Positions 1 through 8,077 of a stretch of DNA of 64,000 nucleotides are shown one piece after another. The position numbers were made by a program, and so were the translations under genes. Position 1 is the stretch's first letter, and every line of letters begins with the position of its first letter. This stretch comes from Zoogloea sp041908905 (GTDB lineage: Bacteria; Pseudomonadota; Gammaproteobacteria; Burkholderiales; Rhodocyclaceae): contig NZ_JAYREK010000007.1 in assembly GCF_041908905.1 (NCBI RefSeq), positions 1 to 64,000 on the forward strand. Reading direction: 5' to 3'. The notes beneath the pieces were generated by a model that made no database searches, was not told the origin of the DNA, and saw only the letters and a program-made list of their open reading frames with translations.

Positions 1-172
1 CAATTTTTCAAAATATTGTTAAGCCTTTTCTGAGCATGGTATTTTTCATGGTATTACCAATTAGCAGGAAAATAAGCCATTGAATATAAAAGATAAAAAT
101 GTCTTGTTTACAATAGAGTGGGAGTGATTTGCGGTACGTCGCGTCCTTTCGGGCGCGATCCGAAACACAGCG
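1..172. other. AT-rich stretch without a gene
   Basis: The first 120 bases are strikingly AT-rich compared with the GC-rich DNA that follows. They hold promoter-like hexamers (TATAAA near 85-90) but no convincing reading frame. The 10-mer TTGTTTACAA at 104-113 recurs at 1361-1370, on the far side of the degraded toxin-antitoxin genes. No RNA gene was recognised. Confidence 0.4.
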
Positions 173-198
173 AAAACCCCGGCACTGCCGGGGTTTTT
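173..198 (+). terminator. Rho-independent terminator
   Basis: An inverted repeat, AACCCCGG and CCGGGGTT around a CACTG loop, is followed by TTTTT. It is A-rich on its 5' side too, so it could work in both directions. The gene it serves would lie left of the window, or the AT-rich leader may encode a short transcript. Confidence 0.7.
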
Positions 199-339
199 CA
201 TTTGCGACGGGCGGCAGGTTGCGTGCAGTGGGTGTCGTGGGGCCCGCTCGGTTCGCTACGCCCTTGTTTTCATTTCATGCAATTAAGAGTCGGAAGCTCA
301 ACATTCGACACCTTCAAACCCGTTATCAGAAGGAGGGCG

Positions 340-816
340 TAGAGCCGCCAGCGCAGATTACGTCTGCTCGCCGAGATGTGCAGCAGGTGGGTGTGGATTT
401 GCAGAGACTGGAGCGCGCCAATCGTGATGCGGTCGAAATCCCTATGGAGGGGAGGCCGGGAGCCCCGCGCTGGGGACGCTCAGGACTACCGCTTCCCCGC
501 TCTGCAGCCACGCCTGCTCAAGGGCTTGCAGGAGGTCACGGGCGGCGATGGTGCGCCAGTTGTCGGGCAATTGCTGCCCGCTCTCGGTGCGTGTCTCGGG
601 CAGATCCGAAGGCTGGGCTGGAACCAGGACGTAGTGGGCGCGCAGTGGGTTGTCCTGTACCCGTCGGTTCCAGCAGGGCCAGGGATTGGGGTTCGGCGGT
701 GTAAACCACGCCCCAGCCCTTCGGATTCCTGCGCCCGCCGTTAGAGCCGGGCACCTTCACCGCTGAAGGCGGTCCCGGCGACGCGGGCGATGGTGATCCG
801 CGACACCCTTCCGCAT
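340..816 (-). pseudogene. RES-domain toxin, frameshifted remnant
   Basis: This is a decayed RES toxin. RES toxins act by degrading or modifying NAD. The ATG at 816 overlaps the antitoxin stop codon (TGATG), as in intact RES/Xre pairs. Pieces of the family signature are recovered only by changing frame: an N-terminal TAFSGEGARL, then NGGRRNPKGWGVVYTAE, then after the SLALLE block DNPLRAHYVLVP and LPDNWRTIAA, then VPSAGLPA, and finally FDRITIGA. At least three single-base shifts and probably a small deletion near 445 separate these blocks, so no functional toxin can be made. The left end is approximate, since the last block runs on to a stop near 275. Recognition rests on recalled family motifs. 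Confidence 0.72.
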
Positions 817-1141
817 CAGGCAAACACCCCTTGCTCGATACGCCCGAGGGTGTCCAACAGGGACGGCGGTGTAACACCGCCGAGGGACGCGTTGGGGCCC
901 TGGAGCCACTTCAGGGCGCTATCGGCCTCCTCGAAGACCGTCTTCGCGCGCTCCACCACGCGGGCGAAGTGCAACAACTTGGCCGGCTCTTCGGGGGAGA
1001 GGGCTCCCTCGCGCTTGCGCCTCGTCAGGGTGCGCTCCGGAATGGCCAGTGCGTGGGCCCGATCACTCTGCGTGATGCGCGTGATGCGAACCACCGCATC
1101 GACGCAAGCCGCGCCTGACACACCAGGGGGATCCAGTCCAT
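816..1141 (-). pseudogene. Xre/MbcA/ParS-family antitoxin (RES partner), N-terminally frameshifted
   Basis: The intact part (816-1121, about 101 codons from a GTG) carries the antitoxin core: a helix with LAIPERTLTRRKREGALSPE followed by the toxin-binding domain that ends LLDTLGRIEQGVF. The expected N-terminus (MDWIPLVCQ...) is in another frame starting at 1141, so one base has been lost near 1115. The shortened product could still be made, but the toxin next to it is dead. Intact antitoxins of this family repress their own operon and neutralise the RES toxin. The gene overlaps the toxin start by one base. An internal GTG start could make this a short functional orphan antitoxin. Confidence 0.7.
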
Positions 1142-1396
1142 CTGGCGGTGCTCATGGGGCGCTCTCGCGGTGAGAAGCCATCTGGCAGCCAACATGGTCA
1201 AAAGTGGCCGGAAAGTCCAGCGGACCCGTATCGAGGGCGCTGATCTCCAGGCCCAGCCCCGGAGCGCCGTCATCACGGGGACGCCTCGACGGGCGCACCC
1301 GGCGTGCCGGAAAACGGCGGGCCCAGGTGCGGGGTTGCCGCTCGTTCCAACAAAAAAACTTTGTTTACAAGGGATTTTTTTGAGGCGGGGAGGGGC

Positions 1397-2188
1397 TCAG
1401 AAGGGCTCTGGGTTGCCGATTGCCGTGATGTTGAAGCCCGCATCCACGTACATGATCTCGCCGGTCACGCCGCTGGCGAGGTCGGAGCACAGGAAGGCCG
1501 CCGTGTTGCCCACTTCCTCGATGGTGACGTTGCGGCGGAGCGGGGCGTTGTGCTCGTTGAGGGCCAGCAGGCGGCCGAAGCTGCCGATGCCGGAGGCTGC
1601 GAGGGTCTTGATCGGGCCGGCCGAGATGGCGTTGACCCGGGTGCCTTCCGGCCCCACGCTGACCGCCGTATAGCGCACGGCGGCCTCCAGGCTGGCCTTG
1701 GCCAGCCCCATGAGGTTGTAGTTGGGCATGGTGCGATCGGCGCCGAGATAGGTCATCGTCAGCAGCGCGCCCTGGCAGCCCTTCATCAGGGGGCGGGCGG
1801 CCTTGGCGAGGGCCACGAAGCTGTAGGCGCTGATGTCCTGGGACACCCGGAAGGCCTCGCGGGAGGCGCCTTCGAGGAAATCGCCCTCGAGGGCTTCGCC
1901 GGGGGCGAAGGCGATGGAATGCACCAGGCCGTCGAGGCCGTCCCAGTGCTGGCCGAGCTTGGCAAACAGGGCGGTGATCTCGTCGTCGCTCTGCACATCA
2001 CAGGGAAAGACCAGCGAGCTGCCGAACTCGGCGGCCATCTTGGTGACGCGCTCCTCGAAGCGATCGTTCTGATAGGTGAAGGCGAGCTCCGCGCCCTCGC
2101 GGTGCATCGCCTTGGCGACCCCATAAGAGATCGAGCGGTTGGACAGCAATCCGGTGATCAGGATGCGTTTGCCGGCGAGAAAGCCCAT
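1397..2188 (-). CDS. fabI: enoyl-[acyl-carrier-protein] reductase FabI
   Basis: FabI makes the last reduction of each fatty-acid elongation cycle, reducing trans-2-enoyl-ACP with NADH in the cytosol; it is the triclosan target. The product has 263 aa, the normal length. The start ATG at 2188 gives MGFLAGKRILITG, the typical FabI beginning, and the longer frame upstream does not look like FabI. The Rossmann nucleotide-binding segment is at residues 8-20. The catalytic pair Tyr157 and Lys164 (Y-x6-K) lies in TMPNYNLMGLAK, and the additional FabI Tyr147 is present. A second, unrelated putative enoyl reductase of the FabMG type lies at 8476-9789. The gene stands alone, reading away from the proQ-like gene. 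Confidence 0.95.
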   Translation of the reverse strand: MGFLAGKRILITGLLSNRSISYGVAKAMHREGAELAFTYQNDRFEERVTKMAAEFGSSLVFPCDVQSDDEITALFAKLGQHWDGLDGLVHSIAFAPGEALEGDFLEGASREAFRVSQDISAYSFVALAKAARPLMKGCQGALLTMTYLGADRTMPNYNLMGLAKASLEAAVRYTAVSVGPEGTRVNAISAGPIKTLAASGIGSFGRLLALNEHNAPLRRNVTIEEVGNTAAFLCSDLASGVTGEIMYVDAGFNITAIGNPEPF

Positions 2189-2367
2189 CAAGAAGTTCTC
2201 CGTTGAGATGAGCGCCTGATTATAGCGGATGGCCCGGAAATTGCGCCGTCCGCGGGCCGCGGGGCAGCCCAGGGTGACGCCTTTGGCATATTGTGACATC
2301 CATCTGACGACGAAGCCGCCCCACAGTGCTAACATCCGGGGCCTCGCAAGTTTCAGCCGACCGATAG

Positions 2368-2802
2368 ATGGACACTACGACCCCCACCCCGACCGCCTCC
2401 ACCGAGATCCGCAGCGCCAAGGAGATGCTCAAGGCCCTGCGCGCCGCCTTCCCGGTGTTTGCGGAATTCAAGCCGCTGGCCATCGGCATCGACAAGCAGG
2501 TGATGGCGGCCCGCCCCGAGTTCGCCAAGAAGCTGCTGCGGCCGGCGATGGGTTTCCATACCCGGTCGATTCCCTACCTCAAGGCCATGCAGGGCGCCTC
2601 GAACCGCTTCAACCTCGACGGCACGCCGTCCGACGCCGTAACGGACGAACAGCGCGACCACGCGGCCCAGCTGCTGCGCGAGCACTTCCGCGCCGGCGCC
2701 GAAAAGCGTCGCGCCGAGAAGGCCGCCGCCGAAGCCGCTGCGGCCGAGCAGGAGCGCGCCCGCAAGCTGGCCGCCCTGGCCGACAAGTTCGGCCGCAAAT
2801 AA
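2368..2802 (+). CDS. ProQ/FinO-family RNA-binding protein
   Basis: This 144-aa protein has a ProQ/FinO domain at about residues 15-110. Typical positions are FPVFAEFKPLAIGI (28-41) and HTRSIPYLKAM (64-74) followed by RFNLDG. Such domains bind structured RNAs and act as RNA chaperones for small RNAs and mRNA 3' ends. After the domain comes an Ala/Glu/Arg-rich helical tail ending KFGRK, which may contribute nonspecific RNA contacts. An N-terminal Thr/Pro-rich stretch of about 12 residues looks disordered. The gene is divergent from fabI with a short shared promoter region, and it converges on the KfrA-like gene. Its RNA targets cannot be inferred here. Confidence 0.85.
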   Translation: MDTTTPTPTASTEIRSAKEMLKALRAAFPVFAEFKPLAIGIDKQVMAARPEFAKKLLRPAMGFHTRSIPYLKAMQGASNRFNLDGTPSDAVTDEQRDHAAQLLREHFRAGAEKRRAEKAAAEAAAAEQERARKLAALADKFGRK

Positions 2803-2845
2803 GTCCCTCCAGGCGCTCCGGGCGGACGACCCGGGCGCCGTTCGA

Positions 2846-3922
2846 TCAGCTTTCGCCGTCGCCCTGCGGCCCCGTTGGTGCGGGTGCCGCCGGTGGAGCG
2901 GTCGAGGTGGCCTGCCGCAGCAGCGTGAGCAGGCGTTTTTCGGCCTCTTCCGCCCGTTTCGTTTCCCGTCCGAGCTGCTGCGCCAGCATCGCAAGCTGGG
3001 CCTCCCGGCTGCCGAGCTGGGCGGCGTCCGCCACCTGGCGGGTTTGCTGCCGTGCCACTTCTTCCTCCAGCCCGGCCGCCCGGCGGGTGAGTTTCTCCAT
3101 TTCGCCTTCCAGCTGCTGACGGGCCGACGCCAGCGCCGCAGCGCGGGTTTCCAGCGCCTCGTTCTTCTGCCGCTGGCCGGCCAGCGCGCCCTCCAGCCTC
3201 ACCAGCTTCTGCTTCAACTCTTCCACCACCACCACGTGATCCTGGCGTAGCTGGTCGGTCTGGCGCATCAGATGTTCCCGCTCGCCCGCGGCGCGTTCCT
3301 GTTCCAGGCGGATTTCGTCCAGCAGGCGCTGCCGTTCGGCCACTGCGGCGTCGGCCAGTTGCTGCACCTGCGCGGCGTGCTCGGCCCGCAGGGTGTCGAG
3401 CCGTGCGGCGGCCTCTGCCAGCCGGGCGGTCTGCTCGGCGCGCTGGGCGATGAGGTCGGCGATCATGGCCTGGCGGGCCTGATCGGCGGCGTGCAGGGAT
3501 TTCAGCTCGGCCGTCAGGCGTTCGGTTTCGGCCTGTTCGCTGCGCAGGCGCGCGTGGGCGTCGGCGGTGCGCTGATCGGCGGCCTGTGTGGCAGCGGCGA
3601 GTTCCCGCTCGCGTTCTTCAAAGCGTTGGCGCTGGGTGTCGGCCGAGGCGTTGGCGGCTTCGGCGGAGAGGGCCAGCAGGGCGTCGAACAGGCTGCGGGC
3701 CTTGAGCTGCAGGGCCTCGGGCCATTCTCCGAACAGCGGGTCGCGCTCCAGCGCCTGGCTGAGGGCGTGGGCTTCCCGCCACTGGCGGATGTAGGCCGAC
3801 ACGATGCGCGTCGAGCCCTTGCCGAGGTGCTGATGCACCTTCAGGTAGGTCGGGCTTTGGCCAGTTGCGGCCAGGTGGTTGCAGACGGCCTCGACCATCT
3901 CGTAGGTGACGGCGCTCGCCAT
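2846..3922 (-). CDS. KfrA-like DNA-binding protein with long coiled coil (copy 1)
   Basis: The 358-aa protein begins with a KfrA N-terminal domain (about residues 5-115; VTYEMVEAVCNHLAATGQSP and a GSTRIVSAYIRQWREAH helix). A very long Ala/Glu/Gln/Arg-rich coiled coil follows (about 110-335), with a Pro-rich tail. KfrA of IncP plasmids is an autorepressor that binds its own operator and forms filaments; chromosomal homologues are uncharacterised. A good ribosome site (AGGAAAG, 7 bases before ATG) fixes the start. The gene is divergent from a tyrosine recombinase, and the spacer between them carries repeated ATTGCG elements. A second KfrA-like/recombinase pair occurs at 19500-21937. The coiled coil makes SMC-like hits likely, but no ATPase motifs are present. 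Confidence 0.8.
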   Translation of the reverse strand: MASAVTYEMVEAVCNHLAATGQSPTYLKVHQHLGKGSTRIVSAYIRQWREAHALSQALERDPLFGEWPEALQLKARSLFDALLALSAEAANASADTQRQRFEERERELAAATQAADQRTADAHARLRSEQAETERLTAELKSLHAADQARQAMIADLIAQRAEQTARLAEAAARLDTLRAEHAAQVQQLADAAVAERQRLLDEIRLEQERAAGEREHLMRQTDQLRQDHVVVVEELKQKLVRLEGALAGQRQKNEALETRAAALASARQQLEGEMEKLTRRAAGLEEEVARQQTRQVADAAQLGSREAQLAMLAQQLGRETKRAEEAEKRLLTLLRQATSTAPPAAPAPTGPQGDGES

Positions 3923-4012
3923 GGCGGTTCTTTCCTTGCTTTGTTTCCGGTTCTTGCCGGTTTGCGGGTGCTGCTGCAGCCCGGCTGAGTGGGTGTTCAG
4001 ATCGTTTCATAT

Positions 4013-4039
4013 ATTGCGTTATTGCGCAATTTTATTGCG
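4013..4039. promoter_or_regulatory. Repeated ATTGCG motif and palindrome in divergent promoter
   Basis: In the 210-bp AT-rich spacer between the KfrA-like gene and the recombinase, ATTGCG occurs three times on the top strand (4013, 4021, 4034). The middle copy is part of a perfect 10-bp palindrome, ATTGCGCAAT (4021-4030). A position in a divergent promoter next to a gene for a KfrA-type autorepressor suggests an operator controlling both genes. This is inferred from the pattern. Confidence 0.5.
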
Positions 4040-4132
4040 TATTTATTTTAATAGTGTCGAGTTTGTTTGTTATCGATACAATTAACCATCTCATCAAAAC
4101 TGGCGCGCATGTCTGAAGAAAGCAGGGCTTCG

Positions 4133-5500
4133 ATGAATCCGCTGACCCCCATCAACGCCACGGCAGACGATGTCAGGCCGGGATTGCTGCCGGTCCCGGC
4201 GCATCTGCAGGGCGTGCGGGGTGCCCAGCGGGCGGCGTTGTCCGCCAACGTGCTGGGCGCGGACAACGACCACGAGGCGATCGTCGTCTGGCTGAACACC
4301 CGGGCCAAGAACGGCCACACCCGCAAGGCTTACCTGCAGGAGCTGCGGCGCTTCATGGCCTTCATGCTGTATATCCGTGGCCGTCCGCTGTCGAGCGCCA
4401 GCGTGGGCGATCTGGAGGCCTTCCGGGTGTGGCTTGCGGTGCCTTACCTGCCGTCCGAGGGCTGGCCGGCGGGCTACATGCCCTTCAAGCTTGAGACCGC
4501 CTCCGCCAACGGGCAGGCGCCGCGTCTGCGCGGGCTCGCCATTGGCAGCCGCCGCCGGGCCGACACGACGATCCGCAGCTTCTTCCGCTTTCTGCACGAG
4601 GGCGGCTACCTGGCCGCCAACCCTTGCATGAAGCTGGGCCGGCTCACCGGCGAGGAGATCTCCCTCGACGAGCTGGAGAAGCGCCAGCTCAGCCCCGAAG
4701 CCTACGCGCGGCAACGCCGTCGGGAGGCCATCGCCCTGGACAACCAGGATGGCGGCAAGGCTTTTCCGGTTGGGCTTTGGCGCTGGCTGCGCGGCTTTCT
4801 GGATTCCGACGAAAACACCTGGCAGATTCCGGATTCACCGGTTGCCGAGCCGCCCGGGCCCGGCCCGGTGAAGCGCTGGCCGCAGGAGCGCCGGGAGCGG
4901 CTGCGCTGCATCCTGTTGTTCAGCTACGCGGCGGCCAGCCGCCGGGCGGAGCTGGCCGAGACGACGATGAACGCCATCGTCCGCAGCGGCCAGCGCTGGG
5001 TCTGGAAGGTGATCGGCAAGGGCCGGACGGCCAGCGACGGCCCCGACCGGGTCACCCTGGACGAGCAGGCCCTGGATGCGCTGCTCCGTTACCGCCTGGT
5101 CCGTGGCCTGCCGGCTTATCCGTCGCCGGGCGAAGGCGAAATCCCGCTGATCGTCAAGTTGACGCCCAAGCGCCTGCGCCGCGACCGGGCCCTGAAAACC
5201 GGCGCGGGCGTGACGCCGGGCTACCTCAACACCGAGCTGCAGCGTTTCTTCAATTACGCCGCGCCCTTTGCCGAGCGTCACGACCCCGACTGGGGGCCCG
5301 TCCTGCGCCAGGCCGCGTCCCACTGGCTGCGGCACACCCGGGGCAGCCACTTCGCGCTGGGTCGGGTGTCGCTGGCGATGACCGCCGAACATCTCCGCCA
5401 CAAGGACCCGCGCACGACCAGCAAGTACTACGTGCACCTGGACGACGAAGCCCGCGGCGAGGCCATAGACTCGATCTCCCGGCTGTTTGACGAGTCCTGA
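4133..5500 (+). CDS. tyrosine recombinase/site-specific integrase (module 1)
   Basis: The 455-aa protein has a SAM-like core-binding domain (about residues 35-180; HTRKAYLQELRRFMAFMLY) and a C-terminal catalytic domain. From this start the catalytic residues are Arg270 in AASRRAEL, His397/Arg400/His401 in HWLRHTRGSHFA and nucleophile Tyr433 in TTSKYYVHLD. Such enzymes cut and rejoin DNA through a 3'-phosphotyrosine. The ATG at 4133 is chosen because AGGG lies five bases upstream; in-frame ATGs at 4109 and 4067 are alternatives. The gene diverges from a KfrA-like gene. Base composition matches the host, and no phage or transposon genes or attachment-site repeats were seen, so it looks like a long-resident chromosomal recombinase rather than recent mobile DNA. 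Confidence 0.85.
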   Translation: MNPLTPINATADDVRPGLLPVPAHLQGVRGAQRAALSANVLGADNDHEAIVVWLNTRAKNGHTRKAYLQELRRFMAFMLYIRGRPLSSASVGDLEAFRVWLAVPYLPSEGWPAGYMPFKLETASANGQAPRLRGLAIGSRRRADTTIRSFFRFLHEGGYLAANPCMKLGRLTGEEISLDELEKRQLSPEAYARQRRREAIALDNQDGGKAFPVGLWRWLRGFLDSDENTWQIPDSPVAEPPGPGPVKRWPQERRERLRCILLFSYAAASRRAELAETTMNAIVRSGQRWVWKVIGKGRTASDGPDRVTLDEQALDALLRYRLVRGLPAYPSPGEGEIPLIVKLTPKRLRRDRALKTGAGVTPGYLNTELQRFFNYAAPFAERHDPDWGPVLRQAASHWLRHTRGSHFALGRVSLAMTAEHLRHKDPRTTSKYYVHLDDEARGEAIDSISRLFDES

Positions 5501-5591
5501 GCGCCCCCAGGGCCGGGCTCCGTGCCCAGGGCAAGGAAACGTGCGGCGCCCCGGCGTTCCCTTGAGCGCCGCGCAGCCGGGAGGTGGCAAC

Positions 5592-6269
5592 TCAGCCCAG
5601 CAGGGCGAGCAGGGCCCGGGCGGTGGCTTCGGACGAGGCCGGGTTCTGCCCGGTCACCAGGCGGCCGTCGGTGACCACGTGCTCCTGCCAGTCGGCGGCG
5701 CGGGTGTAGTCGGCGCCGTTGGCCTTGAGCATGTCCTCGACCAGGAAGGGCACCACGTTGGTGAGCTCGACGGCGGCTTCCTCGGTGTTGGAGAAGCCGG
5801 TGACCCGACGCCCGCTGACCAGCGGCCGGCCGTCCTGGCCGCGCACGTGGCGGAAGACCGCCGGGGCGTGGCACACCGCCGACACCGGCTTGCCGGCCGC
5901 CGCGAGGGCCTCGATCAGGGCGCGGGAGGCCGCATCTTCGGCCAGATCCCACAGCGGGCCGTGGCCGCCCGGGTAGAAGACGGCGTCGAAGTCGTCGGCG
6001 CGCACGGCGTCCAGGCGCAGGGTGGCAGCCAGCTGGGCCTGGGCTGCGGCGTCGGCGCGGAAGCGGCGGGTGGCGTCGGTCTGGAAGCCGGGGTCATCGC
6101 TCTTCGGGTCGAGGGGCGGCTGGCCGCCGAGGGGCGAGGCCAGCGTGATGTCGGCGCCGGCGTCCTTGAAAACGTAGTAAGGCGCCGCGAATTCCTCCAG
6201 CCAGAAGCCGGTCTTGTGGCCAGTGTCGCCGAGGCGGTAGTGGGAGGTCAGAACCATCAGGATCTTCAT
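5592..6269 (-). CDS. DJ-1/PfpI-family protein (Hsp31/glyoxalase III-like)
   Basis: This 225-aa type 1 glutamine-amidotransferase-fold protein has the nucleophile-elbow cysteine Cys133 followed by His134 (SAVCHAPAVF), the acidic partner Glu25 (KTGFWLEE) and the YPGGHG segment at 99-104. These match the class I Hsp31/glyoxalase III group, whose members convert methylglyoxal to lactate or act as chaperones. It is the last gene of an operon with an old yellow enzyme and a NemR-like repressor, 47 bp behind the former. In E. coli, nemRA is followed by glyoxalase I, so a different glyoxalase may occupy the same slot here. Activity is inferred; some relatives have no known substrate. Confidence 0.82.
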   Translation of the reverse strand: MKILMVLTSHYRLGDTGHKTGFWLEEFAAPYYVFKDAGADITLASPLGGQPPLDPKSDDPGFQTDATRRFRADAAAQAQLAATLRLDAVRADDFDAVFYPGGHGPLWDLAEDAASRALIEALAAAGKPVSAVCHAPAVFRHVRGQDGRPLVSGRRVTGFSNTEEAAVELTNVVPFLVEDMLKANGADYTRAADWQEHVVTDGRLVTGQNPASSEATARALLALLG

Positions 6270-6316
6270 TGGAGTTCCTTTGCGTGGGGATGTGAGTTTT
6301 CAGTGAGCGCCGGAGT

Positions 6317-7414
6317 TCAGCGCACGGCGTAGCGTTCGAGCCAGTGGGCGTAGGGCGCGGGCAGCACCCAGGAGGCGCGATTCACCTCCAGCGTGCGGGC
6401 CGCGTGGTAAGTCCAGTGGGGGTTGGCGAGGTGGGCGCGGCCGACCATCACCAGGTCGAGCTGGCCCTTGGCCACGGTCTGCTCGGCCAGCTGCGGGGTG
6501 TCGATGCCCCAGGCCGACGCGACCGGAATCCCGGCTTCGCGGCGCACCCGCTCGGCGATCGGTGCCAGGAAGGCCGGCGCCCAGGGAATCGTCGCGCTCG
6601 GCGTCGAGAAGCCGACGCTGACGCTCAGCAGGTCGAGGCCCGTTTGCTTGAACTTACGGGTGAGTTCGATGGAGTCGGCCAGGGTTTCCGCGTCGTGGCC
6701 GTCGAATTCGAGCACGCCGAAGCGGGCGGTGAGCGGCAGATGCTCGGGCCACACTTCGCGCACGGCGGTCAGTGTTTCCAGCAGGAAGCGGCTGCGCCCG
6801 GCCACGTCGCCGCCGTATTCGTCGGTGCGCTGGTTGGCGTGGCGTGAATAGAAGCTCTGGCCCAGGTAGCCGTGGGCGAAGTGCAGCTCCAGCCACTCGA
6901 AGCCGGCGTCGCGGGCCCGGCGGGCGGCGGCGACGAAGTCGGCGCGCACCCGGGCGATGTCGTCCCGCGTCATCTCGCGCGGCACCTTGGGCAGATGGGC
7001 GCCGAAGGCCAGCGGCGAGGGCGACAGGGTCGGCCAGCCGCGCGGGTCGGTGTCGGCGATGTGGTCGTCGCCTTCCCACGGGCGGTTGGCGCTGGCCTTG
7101 CGGCCGGCGTGGCCGATCTGGATGCCCGGCACCGCGCCGGCGGCCTTGATGGCCGCGGCCATCGGCGCCAGCGCCTCGGCCTGGGTGTCGTTCCACAGGC
7201 CCAGGCAGCCCGGTGTGATGCGCCCCTCGGGGGAGACCGCGGTGGCCTCGACGATGACGAGGCCGGCGCCGCCGCGGGCGAGGCTGGCCAGATGGACGCG
7301 GTGCCAGTCGTTGGCGAGGCCGTCGGTGGCCATGTACTGGCACATCGGCGGGACGGCGATGCGGTTGCGCAGGGTGACGTCCTTCAGCGTGAAGGGCTGG
7401 AACAGGGCAGACAT
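6317..7414 (-). CDS. old yellow enzyme family NADH:flavin oxidoreductase (XenA/YqjM type)
   Basis: This is a 365-aa FMN-dependent ene-reductase of TIM-barrel fold. Cys25 and Tyr27 in PPMCQYMA place it in the XenA/YqjM class, which uses a cysteine to tune the flavin. The substrate-binding histidine pair is in LELHFAHGYLGQSF. Such enzymes reduce activated alkenes such as enones, maleimides and quinones, and also nitro compounds, using NAD(P)H. The start at 7414 has GGAG nine bases upstream; a longer reading frame from 7456 would run through the operator. It lies 57 bp behind the NemR-like repressor gene, with the operator TAGACTGGTCGTCTAG between them, so induction by electrophiles is likely. 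Confidence 0.9.
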   Translation of the reverse strand: MSALFQPFTLKDVTLRNRIAVPPMCQYMATDGLANDWHRVHLASLARGGAGLVIVEATAVSPEGRITPGCLGLWNDTQAEALAPMAAAIKAAGAVPGIQIGHAGRKASANRPWEGDDHIADTDPRGWPTLSPSPLAFGAHLPKVPREMTRDDIARVRADFVAAARRARDAGFEWLELHFAHGYLGQSFYSRHANQRTDEYGGDVAGRSRFLLETLTAVREVWPEHLPLTARFGVLEFDGHDAETLADSIELTRKFKQTGLDLLSVSVGFSTPSATIPWAPAFLAPIAERVRREAGIPVASAWGIDTPQLAEQTVAKGQLDLVMVGRAHLANPHWTYHAARTLEVNRASWVLPAPYAHWLERYAVR

Positions 7415-7434
7415 GGGGCAGGTCTCCGTAAAAT

Positions 7435-7450
7435 TAGACTGGTCGTCTAG
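7435..7450. promoter_or_regulatory. TetR/NemR-type operator, copy A
   Basis: TAGACTGGTCGTCTAG is an inverted repeat, TAGAC-N6-GTCTA, lying between the TetR-family gene and the old yellow enzyme gene. An almost identical sequence stands upstream of the repressor gene itself (8078-8093). Two copies flanking the regulator indicate autoregulation plus an internal promoter for the enzyme genes. Confidence 0.72.
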
Positions 7451-7471
7451 AGTCAATCGAAAAAACGGCCG

Positions 7472-8056
7472 TCAGGCCGACAGCAGCGTGAGGCTGCTTT
7501 CCCAGGCCTGGGCCAGGGGGCTGTCGTCACGGCTGAGCTTGGCGAGCAGGCTGGCGCCCAGCCAAAGCTGGTAGAGGGTGCGGGCCGTGGCCAGGGGTTC
7601 AAGGGCCGGCAGGGAGCCATCGACCGCGCCATCGGCGATGCAGCGGGCCAGGCGGTCGATGATGCGCGTGGTGCCGTCCCGCAGGGTCAGGCGCATGGCT
7701 TCGGAGAGGTCGGCCACTTCGGCGCCAAGCTTGACCACCAGGCATTTGGCGTCGTCGCTGGCGCCGGACTGGCTGTGCTGCCATTGCCGCAGGTAGGCCA
7801 GCAGGCGTTCCCGCGCGCTGAGGCCCGGCGTTGCGAAAAGCCGGTCGATCTGGCCGAGGTAGCCGTCGAAATACGCCTCGAGCACCGCCTGGCCGAACAG
7901 CTCCTTGGACTTGAAGTAATGGTAGAACGAACCCTTGGGCACTTCGGCGGCCTGCAACAGCTCGTTGAGCCCGACGCTGGAAAACCCCTTGCACGCGACG
8001 ATGCGCTGGCCGGTTTCGAGGATGTGCTGGCGAGTGTCGGCGTGACGGGTGTTCAT
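7472..8056 (-). CDS. nemR: TetR-family transcriptional repressor, NemR-like
   Basis: The 194-aa protein has an N-terminal TetR helix-turn-helix (residues 8-55; VGLNELLQAAEVPKGSFYHY). The C-terminal ligand domain contains AKCLVVKLGAEVADLSEAMR; Cys105 falls where E. coli NemR has its redox-sensing Cys106, and Cys22 is near the NemR N-terminal cysteine. NemR is inactivated by hypochlorous acid, methylglyoxal and other electrophiles, which derepresses nemA. Here the gene leads an operon with an old yellow enzyme and a DJ-1/PfpI protein, and matching palindromes precede both this gene and the enzyme gene. The symbol is given by analogy; the sensing chemistry is inferred. Confidence 0.82.
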   Translation of the reverse strand: MNTRHADTRQHILETGQRIVACKGFSSVGLNELLQAAEVPKGSFYHYFKSKELFGQAVLEAYFDGYLGQIDRLFATPGLSARERLLAYLRQWQHSQSGASDDAKCLVVKLGAEVADLSEAMRLTLRDGTTRIIDRLARCIADGAVDGSLPALEPLATARTLYQLWLGASLLAKLSRDDSPLAQAWESSLTLLSA

Positions 8057-8077
8057 GGATGCAAGCGTAAAGTCAAT

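Noticed and set aside
4133..5500. Integrase of a prophage or integrative element
   Set aside because: No phage, conjugation or cargo genes, no tRNA at its side and no flanking repeats were found; neighbours are ordinary chromosomal genes on both sides.
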